NCBI RefSeq assembly: GCF_036323735.1 | Contig: NC_086021.1 | Coordinates: 126,730,476 to 126,794,475, forward strand | Direction: 5' to 3' | DNA from: Rattus norvegicus | Lineage: Eukaryota; Chordata; Mammalia; Rodentia; Muridae | DNA length: 64,000 bases | Shown here: piece after piece, positions 22,230 to 33,771 of the stretch | Layout of the letters: every line of letters begins with the position of its first letter | Position numbering within the stretch: position 1 is the stretch's first letter | Program-made: the position numbers and the translations under genes | The notes under the pieces: model-generated | What the model was told of the DNA's origin: nothing | What the model saw: only the letters and a program-made list of their open reading frames with translations | Databases searched by the model: none

Positions 22230-22619
22230 AAACTCCCCAAATCTTCTTCTTTCCTGTTTTTCCCCTCCCTTCAGTACTAGGGTTTGAAACATTCCTAGCT
22301 CATTTCTCTCTGTCTCCCCACCCCCCACTCCTCATGTGTGTGTACATGTGCAAATGCATGAAGAGAGGGGGGAGGAATCTCACTGAGTTTCCAAGACTGG
22401 CATTTAACAGACCTGCCCCCCCCCCTAGCAGCTAGAACCACAGGCTTGTACTACCAGAGCCAGCAAAGATTTTTAATTTTTCCTCTTTTGATTACTGTGT
22501 GTGTGTGCATGCATGTTGTATGTGATGTATGTGACAGGGACTGTCAATGAATCTGAATTTTCCTTCTCTTTCTCTTTCTCTTTCTATTCCTGTCTTCCTG
22601 CTGGGAATTTGAACTCAGG

Positions 22620-22900
22620 CCCTCGTGCTTACACATCAAATGCTATTGTGTAGCAAAACTGCTCCTGGGAAGATGCACCACACACATCAACTCACCCCAG
22701 ATAGGGAACCCATGGCAGACCAAAGTACAGATAACACCAAAGTCCAACTTGGTGCACCAATGAGTTCTATTGGAGCTGCTTACAGGAATGTTTGTGAAGG
22801 GTTATTTATAGGAACGGAAATGACTCAAAAGACAGCTGCATCATCAAAGTCTACCACAGCATAGGTGACAGCTCACAAAACTTGGGACCTGGAGCACATA
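22620..22900. mobile_element. Unassigned rodent interspersed repeat
   Basis: AAAGTCCAACTTGGTGCACC and GGGTTATTTATAGGAACGG are words I associate with a dispersed rodent repeat; I cannot name the family from sequence alone. Confidence 0.4.
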
Positions 22901-23634
22901 GGTCACACAGGTTACAGTGTCCTTTTTTAGTGGCTCAGTTAGTCTAACCCTTTTCTAGGCATCTGGCCTGGTCTCAAGAGTGTTTTTTGTTTGTGTGGTT
23001 TGGTTTGGTTTTATTTTTGCAGGCTGGTTTGTCTGAGAGTCTTCCTTGCAGCTTGGCTTGAGTCCTTTGGAGTGACTTTCAGCTTTTATAGCTTACTCTG
23101 GCTAGGCAGGGCCTAGTGAATCTGGTTAGTTTCAGGGACTTCCTGAAGCTATTTTGAGTTGCTTCCTTCTTAATGAGATTCCTATAAGCTGTAATGTTTC
23201 AATCTCAAAAGAAACCATTACATAAGTGCACTTATCCACTGAGCTGTCTTCCCAGCTTCTAGTTACTGTGTGGTTTTGTTATTGTTGTTGGGACAGGATC
23301 TCATTATGTTGCCCAGGTTCACCTTGAACTCTTGGGCCTGAGGAAACTTGTCACTTCAGCCACTTGAGTGATGGGGCAAAGGGATTCTAGCCAGCCAGAG
23401 CACTGCAAACATGGTTCTGGCAGGCCTTGCCCTTCTACCTGCCTCCCTCTGCCTTTCTAAAAACCATTAGATTCCATTCCTAAAGCTACCCACCACGTTC
23501 TAGTCCCTTATTTGGCTATTTCCTCCTCCCAAGGCAGACTACCAAGGTCCAGCTATCAAAGTATTGAAATAAAAAAAATTAAAAGCCCCCTTTGGTTCAC
23601 CTAATTAATATGCCCAATTAAAATGAAACATCTT

Positions 23635-23727
23635 GGGGTTGGGGATTTAGCTCAGTGGTAGAGCGCTTGCCTAGCAAGCGCAAGGCCCTGGGTTCGGTCC
23701 CCAGCTCCGGAAAAAAAAAAAAAAAAA
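23635..23727 (+). mobile_element. ID SINE
   Basis: Consensus copy (GCCTAGCAAGCGCAAGG), flanked by GAAACATCTTG and GAAACATTTTG. Confidence 0.94.
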
Positions 23728-24169
23728 GAAACATTTTGTCCTATTATGGGGCCCCCTTCACCTTTATAAATTGCTGTTTCCCTGTGTGCCACACCTGTCT
23801 CTATCCAGAGGCAGTCCTTTGTCCCTCTGGGACAAATATCTCTGCTCCCTCTCCCTTGTTCCCTTCCTCTTCTCCCTCATCCTCTATCTCCTATCTTTGT
23901 CTCTTATTCCCTGCCCTGTGTCCCTCTGGGGCAAATACATCTCCTCTGTGCTGAGAACTTCATCTTTGGGGTTCTAAGCCAATACTGATTTTTTTCTTTA
24001 AGTGTAAGCTACCACACCTGTGAAAACAGCACCTTGTGTTTACCTTTAGCTTTATTTGTTTGTTTGTTTGTTTTTGTGGTTCAGTGGGTAGAACCTAGGG
24101 CTCCAAGTCTGCTAGGCAAGATCTCTACCACAACTGCATATTCAACCTGTACAAATATTTGTAAGCACA

Positions 24170-24475
24170 AAGGTTGAGCGATGGGTACGGTGCATTATAC
24201 CTGTAACATTCAAGAGGAGGAATCGTGAGGATCAGAGCCTGAAGGTCATCCTCAGCTGCTTCGAGAGTTCAAAGGCAGCCTGGGCTATGTAAGAACTTGT
24301 CTGAAGTAAAAATGAAAATTTTTAAAAGGGCTGAGTTTGTGCCTGATGATCACACCTATAACCTGAGAAGTAGAGGCAGGAACATCAAGAGTTCAAGGTC
24401 ATCCTTGGCTCCAAAACAAGTTCAAAGATAGTTTGTGTTGTTTGGAACACTGGCTCAAAAAATTAAAATAAAATC
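24170..24475 (+). mobile_element. Two old B1-like remnants
   Basis: GGGTACGGTGCATTATACC to GGCAGCCTGGGCTATGTAAG, then a second with GAAGTAGAGGCAGGAACATC. Confidence 0.5.
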
Positions 24476-24596
24476 AGTTTGTTTTTTTTTTTTTTAAGAG
24501 AGGGCTATGGATCTACTTCAGCATACGTGATAAAATACCACAAATGAAACTGAAAGAAGGAAAGAAAGACATATGTTAATTACTACTAGAATTCAA

Positions 24597-24805
24597 GAGT
24601 CTGGAGAGACAGCCTGGTGGCTAAGGACACTGGCTGCTCTTCCAGAGGACCTGGGCTCCATTCCCAGCATTCACATTGTGACTCACAACTCTAACTCCAG
24701 CTCCAAGGAATCAGACGTCCTCTTCTGCTCTCCCTGGGCAACAGCCATGCACATGGTGCATACACATGTAGGCAGAACACCTATACACATAAAATAAAAC
24801 CAATC
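24597..24805 (+). mobile_element. B3-type SINE
   Basis: GTCTGGAGAGACAGCCTGG to TCAGACGTCCTCTTCTGC and an AAAATAAAACC tail. Confidence 0.8.
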
Positions 24806-25347
24806 TAAACTTGAAAAAAATGCCACTAGGGTTTACTTTTCATCTTTCTTAGAGGTACGTCTCAGTAGGAACTCTGCTTCTCTTGAGCCTCTCCCCCAAT
24901 AGCTGCGTTGCTAGGTCCTGCACACAGTCCTGCTTATGGAGGACAAACATCCCCTTGAGGGAGATTACAAGGCACAAGTGGTCGGTCCAGTTATCTTCCT
25001 CTGTTGCAGACTGTGATTTAGAAAGTCACAACTGAAGTCCTTCTCTGTGTTGACATTTTCCTCTATGTTTCTTTTTTGTACATTTGTATGTGGGTGTGTA
25101 CGTGAAAATGCACGTGCTGTGGCACACCTGTGGAGGTCAAAGGACCTCTCCTCCTGTGTGAGTTCCAGGGATCAAACTCAGGTCATAAGGTTTCGTGAGG
25201 AGCCACCTCCCTGGTTGTCGGTTGTCATTAAATCACAAGAGATTAATCATCATAAGCAAAACCCCATTGCTGAAGGTTCTCCACCCCAAAGACCCAAGCA
25301 GCCTTACCCGAGCACTACGTACCCCAGTGCTGCAACTGGGGGTTTAT

Positions 25348-25510
25348 AGCTTTGGGGATGTAGTTCAGTTGGTGGAGGGCTAGCCTAGTGTACACAGAGC
25401 CCTGGGTTAGGTCCCTAGCACTCAGTAAACTGGACCAGAAATTCATGGTCTTTCTTGGCTACAAAATGAGTTTGAGTCCAGCCAGGAATATATGAAACCC
25501 TAAGAAAGTG
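25348..25510 (+). mobile_element. B4-type SINE
   Basis: ID-like left half (TTTGGGGATGTAGTTCAG, CCCTGGGTTAGGTCCC) joined to a B1-like right half (GAGTTTGAGTCCAGCCAGG). Confidence 0.75.
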
Positions 25511-25560
25511 GGAGTTTATCAAGGAAGGATGTGCACACAGCATTGACGGTGTCTGCTTCT

Positions 25561-25630
25561 GCTTTCTGGTCTGTTCTCTGTGAAGACTTCATGAAGGCTA
25601 CAGGAAATGGAGTTGTTTGCCGTTAGCAAC
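25561..25630 (+). repeat. Local duplication, copy 1
   Basis: Seventy bases beginning GCTTTCTGGTCTGTT and ending GTTAGCAAC, followed by a short GT run and GGTGG. Confidence 0.7.
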
Positions 25631-26146
25631 ATTCAGTGTATTTGTGATTTGTGTGTGTGTGTGGTGGCGAGGGATGTTGTTCCCCCTCCCCCCGCCCCAC
25701 CATGTAGTCTAGGCTGACCTTGAACTCACTACATAGCCCAAGTTCCTGCCTTAGCATCCTGAGCGCTGGAACCACTATACCCAGCTTGTGCAGTCAGACT
25801 CTTCTGACAGGGAAGTCAGATCATTTTTGTCTGTGTCCTCACAACAAGACCACCTGGATAAGTGAAGCCATGTTGGAGATGCATGGCCTAAAACATAGCA
25901 GGTACAGCAAATCACCCAAAGGCCACACTGATGGGAAGAGCGGAGGTTCCCGTGTATGCTTGCTCTTCCTCATGTTCTGCCCCGAGGCTGCCTGTCGGTT
26001 TGGAGTTCTGATGTGGAAGCTATAGTTCCCAAGGCACATGGGAGTCCCATCCCATGTGTGCAGAGAGAGGAAGACTACCTCCCCGCCACTCTAGGGAGAA
26101 GACCAACCCAGGACCTTTTTTTCCTTGTCTTTAAACATGTAGCCTA

Positions 26147-26217
26147 GCTTTCTGGTCTGTTGTCTGTGGAGGCTTTGTGAAGGCTACAGAAAACAGAGGA
26201 GCTTACCATTAGCAACT
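26147..26217 (+). repeat. Local duplication, copy 2
   Basis: Matches copy 1 (25561-25630) at roughly four in five positions without a gap, 586 bases downstream, and is also followed by a GT run and GGTGG. Confidence 0.7.
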
Positions 26218-26221
26218 TTTC

Positions 26222-26224
<3 letters not shown>

Positions 26225-26273
<49 letters not shown>
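26225..26273. repeat. (GT)n microsatellite
   Basis: About 24 uninterrupted GT units followed by GGTGGTGGTGGG. Confidence 0.97.
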
Positions 26274-26274
<1 letters not shown>

Positions 26275-26289
26275 GGTGGTGGTGGGGTG

Positions 26290-27865
26290 CCTCCGTAAAC
26301 AATATCTCTACAAGGGAGCGGAGGAGAGGACAGATTTGCACTTTTTCCAGTCCAGAGCTAAGTCAAAGTTGTCCTCTGTGTCCAGTGAGCCAGGCTGGCT
26401 TGAGGGCCAGACTTCCTCCTTCATTCAAAAGCTCAGATCTGGGAGGGTGGTGAGGGAGAGTGAAGGGCAGCCTCAGCTTCCAGCCCTTCCCCCTCCCTGA
26501 CAGCTGTAATCTGCTTGGGAAAATCTCCCCCCCCTGCCACCCCCCTCCACACAGGAAAAAATATTAGTTGTCCCGATAACAAGGAAAACAAAATCCAGTG
26601 CAGGGCATCAGAGACTTCCTGAGGCGGGAACAATATCCAGAGTGCGCTCAGTGGAGAAGGCTGAGTTGGAAGGCTGAGTGGGAACCCTAAGGACACTGGT
26701 CCAGTCCTATCCGGCCGGCGGGGGAGGGGGATGACAGATCGAGGAACTTGGAAAAAAGATTTCCACCCCCCAAAACCTTGAAGTCTGGACGGTTAGCTAC
26801 ATCCGGGAAATGATTCACGACAGGGCACGTCCCCATAGGGAACTCTAGCCCCTTTGCTCAGGTGCTTACTACCTCTCTTCTCTCCTGGGCCCAGCCTGTT
26901 TTCTCAAGGAATAGCTACTGGCTCTAAGGGATTGTGAATAAGGCAAGGAGACTCCATTCCAGGTGACCACATGACTGAAGCCACTGGGGTCCTATCAATG
27001 CTCCTCTCCTTGTTGACAGCGTAACTTCCCTGCGTAACTTTCCACAGGGGTAAAAAGAGCCTTGTTCCTCGTCCCCGGGTGAGATACTCAATTGCCCGTG
27101 TCTGTGATTGCCCGTGTCTTCGTGTCTTCTAGGGCAGCACTGGCTCCTGGGCCCAGTGGGTGGGTGTGACCTCTGAACACTATAGGCTTTGGGGGCAGGC
27201 ACCTCACCCCAGGGGATGCCTTTAGAAACAATGACCCCCTAGGCCTTATCCGAATCCCCAGAAAACTGCTCCAGTGACTCCCTTCCCGTCACCACCATCA
27301 GAATTGGACCCTTGGATCCAGCGCAAGTCCCTCAGAAGTGCGAACCCCTCAGAAGTGGCCACATAGGCTGGCGGTCTCTGGAGGTGTCTACAGAGCTCCT
27401 GGCCCCAGCTGGAGGCCAGCTGCCCATCGCAATAGCAGGTTCTGGGTTACTGCAGCCCCTCCCTTGCTTCTCCTTCCCCCGGCAATGAAGCCTTGGGCCT
27501 TTGTTCTCAACCAACAGGAGTGTGACCAGAAACCCACCCACAGTTTAATTACAGTCCCACTCAGTGGCCACAGGCTGGCCACCAACCTCACTCAACCTGC
27601 TCGGCTTTGGCCCCACGGGGCCTCCAGCCCAGGCCAGCCCAGTGCAGCTCCCCCCCACGTTCAGGGTCACGCCAGCTTTGTTCTCAAAAGGACCTACATC
27701 TCCCCTGCCCTAGTACCTTCAGCTCTTGTTCTGCACAAAACATAAATGCTGTGACCCCCCTGGAGCTTGAGTGACCCCGATACAGCACTGCTGCTGTGAC
27801 AGGCTGCGTGCCAACTCCTAGGCTTTCCTGAAGTCCCCGGAGTCAGATGTGATTCCCAGCTCACT
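26290..27865. other. SINE-free intergenic block
   Basis: Holds the 26512-26640 motif cluster. No recognisable coding exon. Confidence 0.5.
26512..26640. promoter_or_regulatory. ETS/SOX/GATA motif cluster
   Basis: TTGGGAAAA (26516-26524), GATAAC (26575-26580), ACTTCCTG (26614-26621) and CGGGAACAAT (26625-26634), in SINE-free DNA 13.9 kb upstream of Dll4. Confidence 0.35.
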
Positions 27866-27867
27866 TT

Positions 27868-28062
27868 TGAAAAACACGATTCAGTTTATTTTGTGTGAGG
27901 CACGTTTTGCCTTCACGTCTCTGTTCGTACACCACACTGTATGCTCACAGAGGTCAGAAAGAGGGCACTGGGGACCTGGAACTGAAATTGTGGGTGCTGG
28001 CAATTGAGCCCAGGCCCTCTGCAAGAGTCACCAGTGCTCTGCTGAGCCATCTCTCCAGCCCC
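27868..28062 (-). mobile_element. B3-type SINE
   Basis: Antisense body with GGCAATTGAGCCCAGGCCC and CTGAGCCATCTCTCCAGCCC. Confidence 0.8.
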
Positions 28063-28064
28063 GC

Positions 28065-30105
28065 CTCACTTTCTATTGTTCATAAGTATGTGTCTGGTCA
28101 CCTGCTAAAGTCTGTGGGGGATTATGTACTCAGAAAATTAGCCACCCTTGTCAGACAGAAGGAAGCACCATCATAAGGTTGTGTCATTTACAGTCCCTTA
28201 TACCTTCCCAAGGGCTCCTACCAGGGCTGTAGGTGGACTATTGCAATTTGTTCAGTGACGATCTGGTTGGTAGGTGACTTTCCAGCTGAAGGTAGACACC
28301 TCAGGAGCATGGCTTCCGCTTACAGCAAAAGCTGGAGAAAAAGAAAGAATGGGATGTCACCAGAAGCCTGGCCAAAAAGAAGCAACTAAGGTCCTCTTTG
28401 AGTCCTCTCAGGCATTTGCAAGAGAGAGCCCATGGGTTGCCATAACCTCTGCTCAAGTAGGCCTGTCCATCTCAAGGGCAACCCGGAGGGCTGGACCTTA
28501 GAAAAGTTTTTGTGTTCTCCATGAGGGAACCATCTTGGGTCTCTCCTTTCCCTCTGGAGGAGGCGGACTCGGCCCCCAGTCTCCAGCACAGTATTTTTCA
28601 AACAGGTGAAAACGCTGTGGACAAATGACCACCTGGTTGTGGCCAAGGGGAAGCCCCGGCGTGTGTCCCTAGGGGTATGTCACTGGCGAAGGCGTTGCAT
28701 GCAACCTGTCTCTCCATAAGCTTCACCCTGACCCTTGGCCTGGGCAGTGGGGACCAGGCCTCAGAAGCTTGGAGTGAGGGGGCCTAGAAGGGGGGGTCCG
28801 GTCCCAGCTGCCCAGCTATGGGCACTAACAGGCCACGCCAGGGGCTGCAGAGATGGGAGAGACCACCACCTGCTTTTCCTTGTTTTGTTTTCAGGGCACT
28901 AATTACTGTGCTGAGCTTGGAGCTGCCTAATGAGGCCGTTTGGATTTCCTGTTGTTCTGTCTTCCCAAGACCCTTAAAGGGCCAGCATCAAACTGGGAAT
29001 ATGCCCTGGGTGGGACAGCAGTCTCACGGGGTGAACACAGAAGGACTATCTCTGGGCTCAGCCTGGGCAATGAGTTGAGGAACCTGTTCCATTCACTGTT
29101 CCCTTACCCCCTAGGAGTGCCCACCCAGAAGTGCCCTGACCGGAAACAGGAGCCTAAGAACCTTGTGGTTTGGCCAGGGCTCAGGGTGGGGTGAGGGAGG
29201 CAAGAAAGCCAGAACTCAGGAGGAAAGGCCGGTGATGTCACCGGTGCCCAGACTGTGAGAACCACTGCAGCACCAGGCAGGAGGGAAATGCAGTGACGTC
29301 CTGTCGTGTGCCCCCCCTTTCCCACTGAAAATAAACACTTGTTGTCTGAGAAACCTGAGCCACTTCTGAAGGGCAGACTGCACACCAGGCTATCCCTAAT
29401 TCAATCTCTCCGTACCATAGCAGCACGGCCTGCAGAATGCGTCCAATTCTTTTGCACTTTGTGGTTCTCCTTGGCTACCCCTAAGAAGCCAGGCACTGGG
29501 AATGTCAGGGAGTTCATTCACATGCATACCACAGACTGCAGATAGGCCAGTAGGCAGGTGAGGAGTCTCCATCTGTCTGCTTGAATCTCCCTCAGATCTG
29601 AGGACCTATCTGGGCCGAAATGTCCAGGCTGCAGATTCCCCTGGGTACCTAGGAGGCCAGGCCTGCAGCACCCTCCCCTACAGACAGGGTGACGACATTG
29701 TTGTTCTTATACTACATGGCCTTCCGCCTGAAGTTCCGGCTCCTAAATGGTGGGAATAAGGGTCCCCGGGACAAAGCCGGCCTGGTTCCCGCAGCCACCT
29801 CAGAATGGACGGAATCCCCATTGTGTATGGTCGCCCCATGCCCGCCCTCACTTACCCTCACCGGACATGCCAACAAACAGCTCATTGAGCCTGGGGAGGG
29901 GCCGGAGAGACAACAATGTCCCCCAGAAAGCCATGGTAGTGAGCTCAGCCGGGGGTGGAGGCTATCATGGAGGGCGATGATCTCAGCCTTGGGTGAGTTG
30001 GCCAATGTGACAGGCTGACCTGAGCCTGGCACCCCAGTGAGGCTGAGAAAGGCTGACCCTGCAGCCTCACTCTGACTGCCCCACCCCCATGCTGGGAACG
30101 GACCA
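28065..30105. other. SINE-free intergenic block
   Basis: Contains the 29691-29762 cluster and, at 28944-28958, ATTTCCTG abutting TTGTTCT. No coding exon recognised; in mouse a Dll4 enhancer is known about 12 kb upstream, which would fall in this block. Confidence 0.45.
29691..29762. promoter_or_regulatory. SOX/ETS/RBPJ motif cluster
   Basis: ATTGTTGTT (29697-29705), CTTCCG (29721-29726), TTCCGG (29734-29739) and GTGGGAA (29750-29756) fall within 60 bases, about 10.7 kb upstream of Dll4. Confidence 0.45.
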
Positions 30106-30120
30106 GGACGTCCCATATTC

Positions 30121-30227
30121 TTTTTTTTTCTTTTTTCTTTTTTTTCGGAGCTGGGGACCGAACCCAGGGCCTTGCGCTTGCTAGGCAAGCGCTCTACCAC
30201 TGAGCTAAATCCCCAACCCCCAACCCC
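30121..30227 (-). mobile_element. ID SINE
   Basis: Flanks GACGTCCCATATTC and GAGGTCCCATATTC. The head ends with CCCAACC repeated twice, a small duplication at the 5' end of the element. Confidence 0.94.
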
Positions 30228-30229
30228 GA

Positions 30230-31250
30230 GGTCCCATATTCTTAAGCTGCACCTGCCCTGAGTGCCAACCAGGTGCAGCTGGCAGGTCCTTGGAACCCAG
30301 GGGGGATTGTCTTAGGTCCAAGAGACAGGCGGACACTTCCTTTGCTGTTCCATTGCGGAAGACATCACGGGGGTCCAGACCAAACGGCTCTCCCAAACCA
30401 GCTGCCCACACTGATCACAGTAGAACTTGCAGATCAACCAGCAAATTGTACTTTCTATGACCAAAGCTTCTAAAGAGACTGGGATAATCTTGCAAAGTGT
30501 TGAAACCTGGCTGGGAGATAGTCAAGCCCTTAAACAGCACAGAACAGGTCTAAGCGCTCCCGAGAGCTCACCTAACACTAAACATGTGTAGAGACACAGC
30601 CGCAGGGCACTCTCCCAAGATACTTTTGTGGACTCCAGGCTTGAGTTAACACTTTCTCCTCTGCTGCCCAAGGCTCACTCACCAAGAGGACAGCCTTTGA
30701 CTGAAATAGAAGGAATTGGGGTGCTCCAGTATGTGACCAAGCTGCCTCCACTCTACAGAAGCTGGACAAACCAGAAGCAGGTTTGAGAGTTTCATTTGGA
30801 ATAAAGGGGGAGTGTGTCTTTGTGGGTGAGAGTTTGGAACAGTGCCTGCCTGAAAGGCATGGGGACTAAACCCAGAAGGTCACTGGGGCTCTGGCATTTT
30901 AGAGAATCCAGCCATGCAACCATGGAAGCTGTCAACTCGGGAACAGACCTGGGCACTTGGATAAATTTGGTCCCCAGCCTCAAATGCAGGAAAGTTTTGT
31001 GTCTTTGGCCTCTCTGCACCGCCCCACTCCACTAAGGGGTAGCCATCCAAACACATCTGCTCAATGGAGGCTGAATTCACCTGCCTTGTGAGTTTCCATA
31101 TTCTGATCACCAAGCTCATATCCAACCTCACAAGTTAACTCTCTGTCCTCTACCCGACTCTGCCAGCAACACCTGCTTATTTCCCCTCTCATTCTGGGCC
31201 TCCCGGCACCCTGTTAGGAATGTTCTCCTTCCCTCTTTCCAAGGACAGCT
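30230..31250. other. Intergenic DNA, no gene seen
   Basis: Unique sequence without recognisable SINE or coding content. Confidence 0.4.
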
Positions 31251-31254
31251 CTCG

Positions 31255-31450
31255 GGCTGGAGAGATGGCTGTGTGGCTAAGGGTGTTTGCCGCTCTTCCA
31301 GAAGACCAGAGTTAGGCTCCAAGCATCCAGGTCAGGAAGCTCACAACTACCGATCCAGGTGCTCTGGTACCCTTTTCTAGCACCTGCATACATGTAGGAA
31401 GCACGCACACAAACACAACCACGTAAGTCAAATAAATAAATATAATAAAG
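31255..31450 (+). mobile_element. B3-type SINE
   Basis: CTGGAGAGATGGCTGTGTGG start, CATGTAGGAAGCACGCACAC late body, AAATAAATAAATAT tail. Confidence 0.8.
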
Positions 31451-31556
31451 TTCTGAGGTTTGGTGGGTTTTTTCCCCAGATCTAGTGTAAACCCTGCCTC
31501 ACCCACAAATCTTCCTCTGAGACTTGGTTCCATCAGGCTACCTACCACATTCTTTT

Positions 31557-31754
31557 TTTTTTTCTTTTCTTTTTTTTTTCCGGGGCTGGGGACCGAACCC
31601 AGGACCTTGTGCTTCCTAGGCAAGCGCTCTACCACTGAGCCAAATCCCCAACCCCTTTTTTTTTTTCTTTTTTTTCCGGAGCTGGGGACCGAACCCAGAG
31701 CCTTGCGCTTGCTAGGCAAGTGCTCTACCGCTGAGCTAAATCCCCAACCCCCAG
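31557..31754 (-). mobile_element. Tandem pair of ID SINEs
   Basis: Two antisense IDs (31557-31655 and 31656-31754) lie head to tail with no spacer and share one outer target duplication CTACCACATTCTTTT (31542-31556 and 31755-31769). Confidence 0.93.
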
Positions 31755-31769
31755 CTACCACATTCTTTT

Positions 31770-31829
31770 TCTTTTCTTTTTTATTCTTTTCTTTCTAGTT
31801 TTCTTCTTTCTTCTTCTTCTTCTTCTTCT

Positions 31830-31866
<37 letters not shown>
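31770..31866. repeat. T/C-rich run with (TTC)n and T tract
   Basis: About eight TTC triplets followed by about 37 T, merging into the antisense B1 tail. Confidence 0.9.
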
Positions 31867-31867
<1 letters not shown>

Positions 31868-31869
31868 TT

Positions 31870-32000
31870 TAGTTTGTTTTTGCAACATAGCTTCTCTGTG
31901 TAGCCCTGGCTGTCCTGGAACTCCCTATGTAAACCAGGCTGGCCTCAAAGATCCACTTGCCTCTATTTTCCAAGTGCTGGGATTAAAGGCTGCCCTTGGC
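31870..32000 (-). mobile_element. B1 SINE
   Basis: Antisense: TAGCCCTGGCTGTCCTGGAA, CAAGTGCTGGGATTAAAGGC. Confidence 0.85.
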
Positions 32001-32307
32001 TTTTATGTGGGTTCTGGGGATTCAAACTCCAGTCTCCTGATTATACAGTAAGTACTTTACCTGCTGATCCACTTTTCCAAACTCCTACATTCCCTTACCT
32101 GTGCTTCCGTCTTCTTTCCCCTTCCCATGAATGCAAAGTCACATCCTGCATGCCCTTGTGGCCTCACGAGGTAGCTGTCCTCTTGAGGTGGCTTTTGTAC
32201 CTAGTCTTTCAGTGTATGTTTCCTCCCGTGCTTGGACTTCCACACATGCATATGAACTCAGTGGGGCCTCAGGAAAACAGACCACAAACCCATAGTACCA
32301 TGCTCTG

Positions 32308-32505
32308 TGTATGTGTGTGAGTGTGTGTGAGTGTGTGTGAGTGTGTGTGAGTGTATGTGAGTGTATGTGTGTGAGTGTGTGTGACTGTGTGAGTGTGTGT
32401 GACTGTGTGTGTGTGACTGTGTGAGTGTATGTGAATGTGTGTGACTGTGTGTGTGTGTGTGTGTGACTGTGTGAGTGTGTGTGAGTGTGTGTGAGTGTGT
32501 GTGTT
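32308..32505. repeat. GTGTGA-type variable repeat
   Basis: GTGTGTGAGT, GTGACTGT and GTATGT words alternate; gives a His/Thr/Ser-rich shadow frame on the minus strand. Confidence 0.92.
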
Positions 32506-32599
32506 CTACTGTGGATTGAACCCAGGGCTTCATGCACACTAAGTACATGCTTTACCACTGAACTACACACCCACACTCTTGGTTGCCCTCTTGATGGAT

Positions 32600-33770
32600 T
32601 TGTCTTAGCTACCAGAGAGCTACAGTGACAAGAGGAGGTATCAAGGCCGTTGAAGAGCAGAGAAGGTGGGCAAGAGGCACATGGAGGTTCTCAGATGCCA
32701 AGATAACTCCAACAATGGCTGTGCTCCTGGGACGGAAGCAGGGCCCTGGGAGAAGGGTAAGCGGCTGCAGAAGTGTTGCGGTCTTGCTATTTACTGCTGA
32801 GTACACAGTGTTAGCTGCACATAATGGAGACCCTGAGTTTTCACCACAGCTTAAGTATTTCAGTACCCAAACCTTGATTTTTCTTACAGTAGTACTCACA
32901 GGGCTGCAGGAAACAAAAGTGGCATCTTTGGCATTTTCCTTGTTAGTGGGCAGGAGGTTCTCTGTTAACCCCAGACAGGTCAAGTTATTCATTAGCAAAC
33001 ATCAGTATGCAATTCTCATTAGCTCCAGGGGAGAGTTCAACTTGGATTAGTGACTGGGATACACAGTGTAGACACTCTGACACAGGAAGTCCTCCCGTAT
33101 GTCTAACCTAAATCCTTCCTGCCACCACTGAAGCCCATTTCCTCTTATTCTGACTGTGCTGAGAGAAAGGGAGAGCTGGCCACTGTGTTCTGCTTTAGAC
33201 CCATCACCTATATGACTGTGGCAGCCAGCTCTCTCCTTAGGTCTCTCCAGGGAACAGTGACCTCTCGGCTCAAGCAGCTGTTCAGAGTTGGCACCTGTCC
33301 CCAGGCCCTGTCCCCAGTCTCTTTCTCTTTATGTGAGAAATATGCAAAAGTACTTCCTGGTTCAGGTCTAACCCTTCCTTTCAGGAGACTGTGGGGCACT
33401 AGGGCTGAGTAAACCCCACTCCTCGGTTCCTGTTGGTAGACAAAGACAGGGGTGTGGCCCTATCCCCCACCTCGCTTGTCCTGGGTGGCAGTTGGGATCA
33501 GAGATCAGAGATCATGTCAGGAAATGAGAAGGCAGAGTTGCTTCTGAGAGATGAGTTGGGCATTCACAGAAGAAGGTGTAGGACACAAAAGTACCCAGGG
33601 ACTCTGAGGGGTTGGGTAAGGATGAGCTTGAGAACTAAGGGAAACTTGAAGTACAAAGGAGTGTTGTGAGGAGGCAGGAGACCTGGACAGCCTTGCCCTA
33701 GGAAAGGCCTCTGGGGGGGGGGGGGCAGTGCTTTCCCTAGGGGGAAAGTAAGCCTGTAGTGAAGATCAAA
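32600..33770. other. Intergenic DNA, no gene seen
   Basis: Unique sequence between two tandem repeats; ends in a 15-G run at about 33712-33725. Confidence 0.4.
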
Positions 33771-33771
33771 G

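Noticed and set aside
32139..32576. His/Thr/Ser-rich frame that could be mistaken for a histidine-rich protein
   Set aside because: Translation of the GTGTGA repeat.
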